The notes under the pieces are model-generated. The model was not told the DNA's origin and did not search any database. It worked only from the letters and a program-made list of their open reading frames with translations. From Oligoflexia bacterium (lineage in GTDB: Bacteria; Bdellovibrionota; UBA1018), in contig JANXTV010000204.1 of NCBI GenBank assembly GCA_025352185.1, positions 1 to 5,989 of the forward strand: 5,989 bases of DNA, given 5' to 3'. Below are positions 5,671 to 5,989 of the stretch, piece by piece. Position 1 is the first letter of the stretch. The number at the start of each line of letters is the position of its first letter. The position numbers were made by a program, and so were the translations under genes.

Positions 5671-5989
5671 GTGATTTCCATCTTTGGATTCCTCATCATG
5701 TTAGCCCCGCTCGTCGTCGTGCACGAGCTCGGACACTTTCTCTTTGCGAAACTTTTTAACGTGAAGGCCGAAGCCTTTTCGATCGGTTTCGGCCCGCGAC
5801 TCTGGCGCCGTCAGATCGGTGAAACCGAATGGCGGGTTTCGCTGATTCCCCTCGGCGGCTACGTGAAGCTCCTCGGCGAAGATCCGGACGCTCCCCTTAC
5901 GGCGGAAGAAAAGAAACGTTCGCTCGGAGCCCAGGTGCCTTGGAAACGTTTCTTTATTTTCTTCGGGGGTCCCTGCTTTAACTTCCTCT
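5671..5989 (+). CDS. rseP: Site-2 intramembrane zinc metalloprotease, N-terminal part
   Basis: The gene runs off the right edge after 106 codons, with no stop or frameshift. RseP (RasP/YluC family) cuts substrates within the membrane; in E. coli it releases sigmaE by cleaving anti-sigma factor RseA after DegS and also clears leftover signal peptides. The first hydrophobic segment (about 2-26) contains the zinc-binding HELGH (18-22), with the catalytic glutamate E19. The family regions FSIGFGPRL (36-44), IPLGGYVKLLGED (59-71) and the start of the next membrane segment, GGPCFNFL (99-106), follow in the right order and spacing. The PDZ domains and second zinc-ligand motif lie outside the window. 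GTG is chosen because AAGGAG (5659-5664) lies six bases upstream; the next ATG (5698) would cut off half the first membrane segment. Its substrate here cannot be told. Confidence 0.95.
   Translation, partial: MISIFGFLIMLAPLVVVHELGHFLFAKLFNVKAEAFSIGFGPRLWRRQIGETEWRVSLIPLGGYVKLLGEDPDAPLTAEEKKRSLGAQVPWKRFFIFFGGPCFNFL

Overview
The window carries a conserved bacterial core cluster for translation, nucleotide, cell-wall-lipid and membrane-lipid functions, all on the + strand. The order is rpsB, tsf, pyrH, frr, uppS, cdsA and the start of rseP, preceded by a separate small gene for an exported protein of unknown function (19-489). I see no mobile element, CRISPR array, tRNA or rRNA. Composition and codon style look uniform across the window, so nothing suggests recent transfer. 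The gene set and order fit a Gram-negative bacterium. A member of the Bdellovibrionota or another former deltaproteobacterial lineage is a reasonable guess, but the sequence alone does not settle it.

Layout. The exported-protein gene ends in a strong intrinsic terminator (528-563). A 320-base gene-free stretch (490-809) then leads to rpsB. After the terminator it holds a weak promoter candidate (566-594), a GC-rich foldable segment closed by a perfect 8-bp helix (612-685), a 20-nt pyrimidine tract (743-762), and a possible pairing that would hide the rpsB ribosome binding site (747-752 with 796-801). rpsB and tsf follow 23 bases apart. A second strong hairpin and U-tract (2590-2622) separates tsf from pyrH. 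pyrH, frr and uppS are spaced by 17-19 bases. uppS and cdsA overlap by four bases (GTGA). A 105-base gap with no obvious terminator precedes rseP, which runs off the right edge.

How the genes work together. rpsB and tsf supply the 30S protein S2 and elongation factor Ts. frr supplies the factor that recycles ribosomes after termination. pyrH makes UDP from UMP and so feeds RNA, DNA and UDP-linked wall precursors. uppS makes undecaprenyl diphosphate, the lipid carrier precursor for peptidoglycan. cdsA makes CDP-diacylglycerol for all phospholipids. rseP encodes a site-2 intramembrane protease of envelope signalling. dxr, which often lies inside this cluster next to uppS/cdsA, is absent here.

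No new biological system is evident. The points most worth a second look are the structured rpsB leader and a strong context-dependent synonymous bias. By hand count, pyrimidine-ending codons end in T about 50 times and in C only 7 times when the next codon begins with AA, although C is strongly preferred elsewhere.
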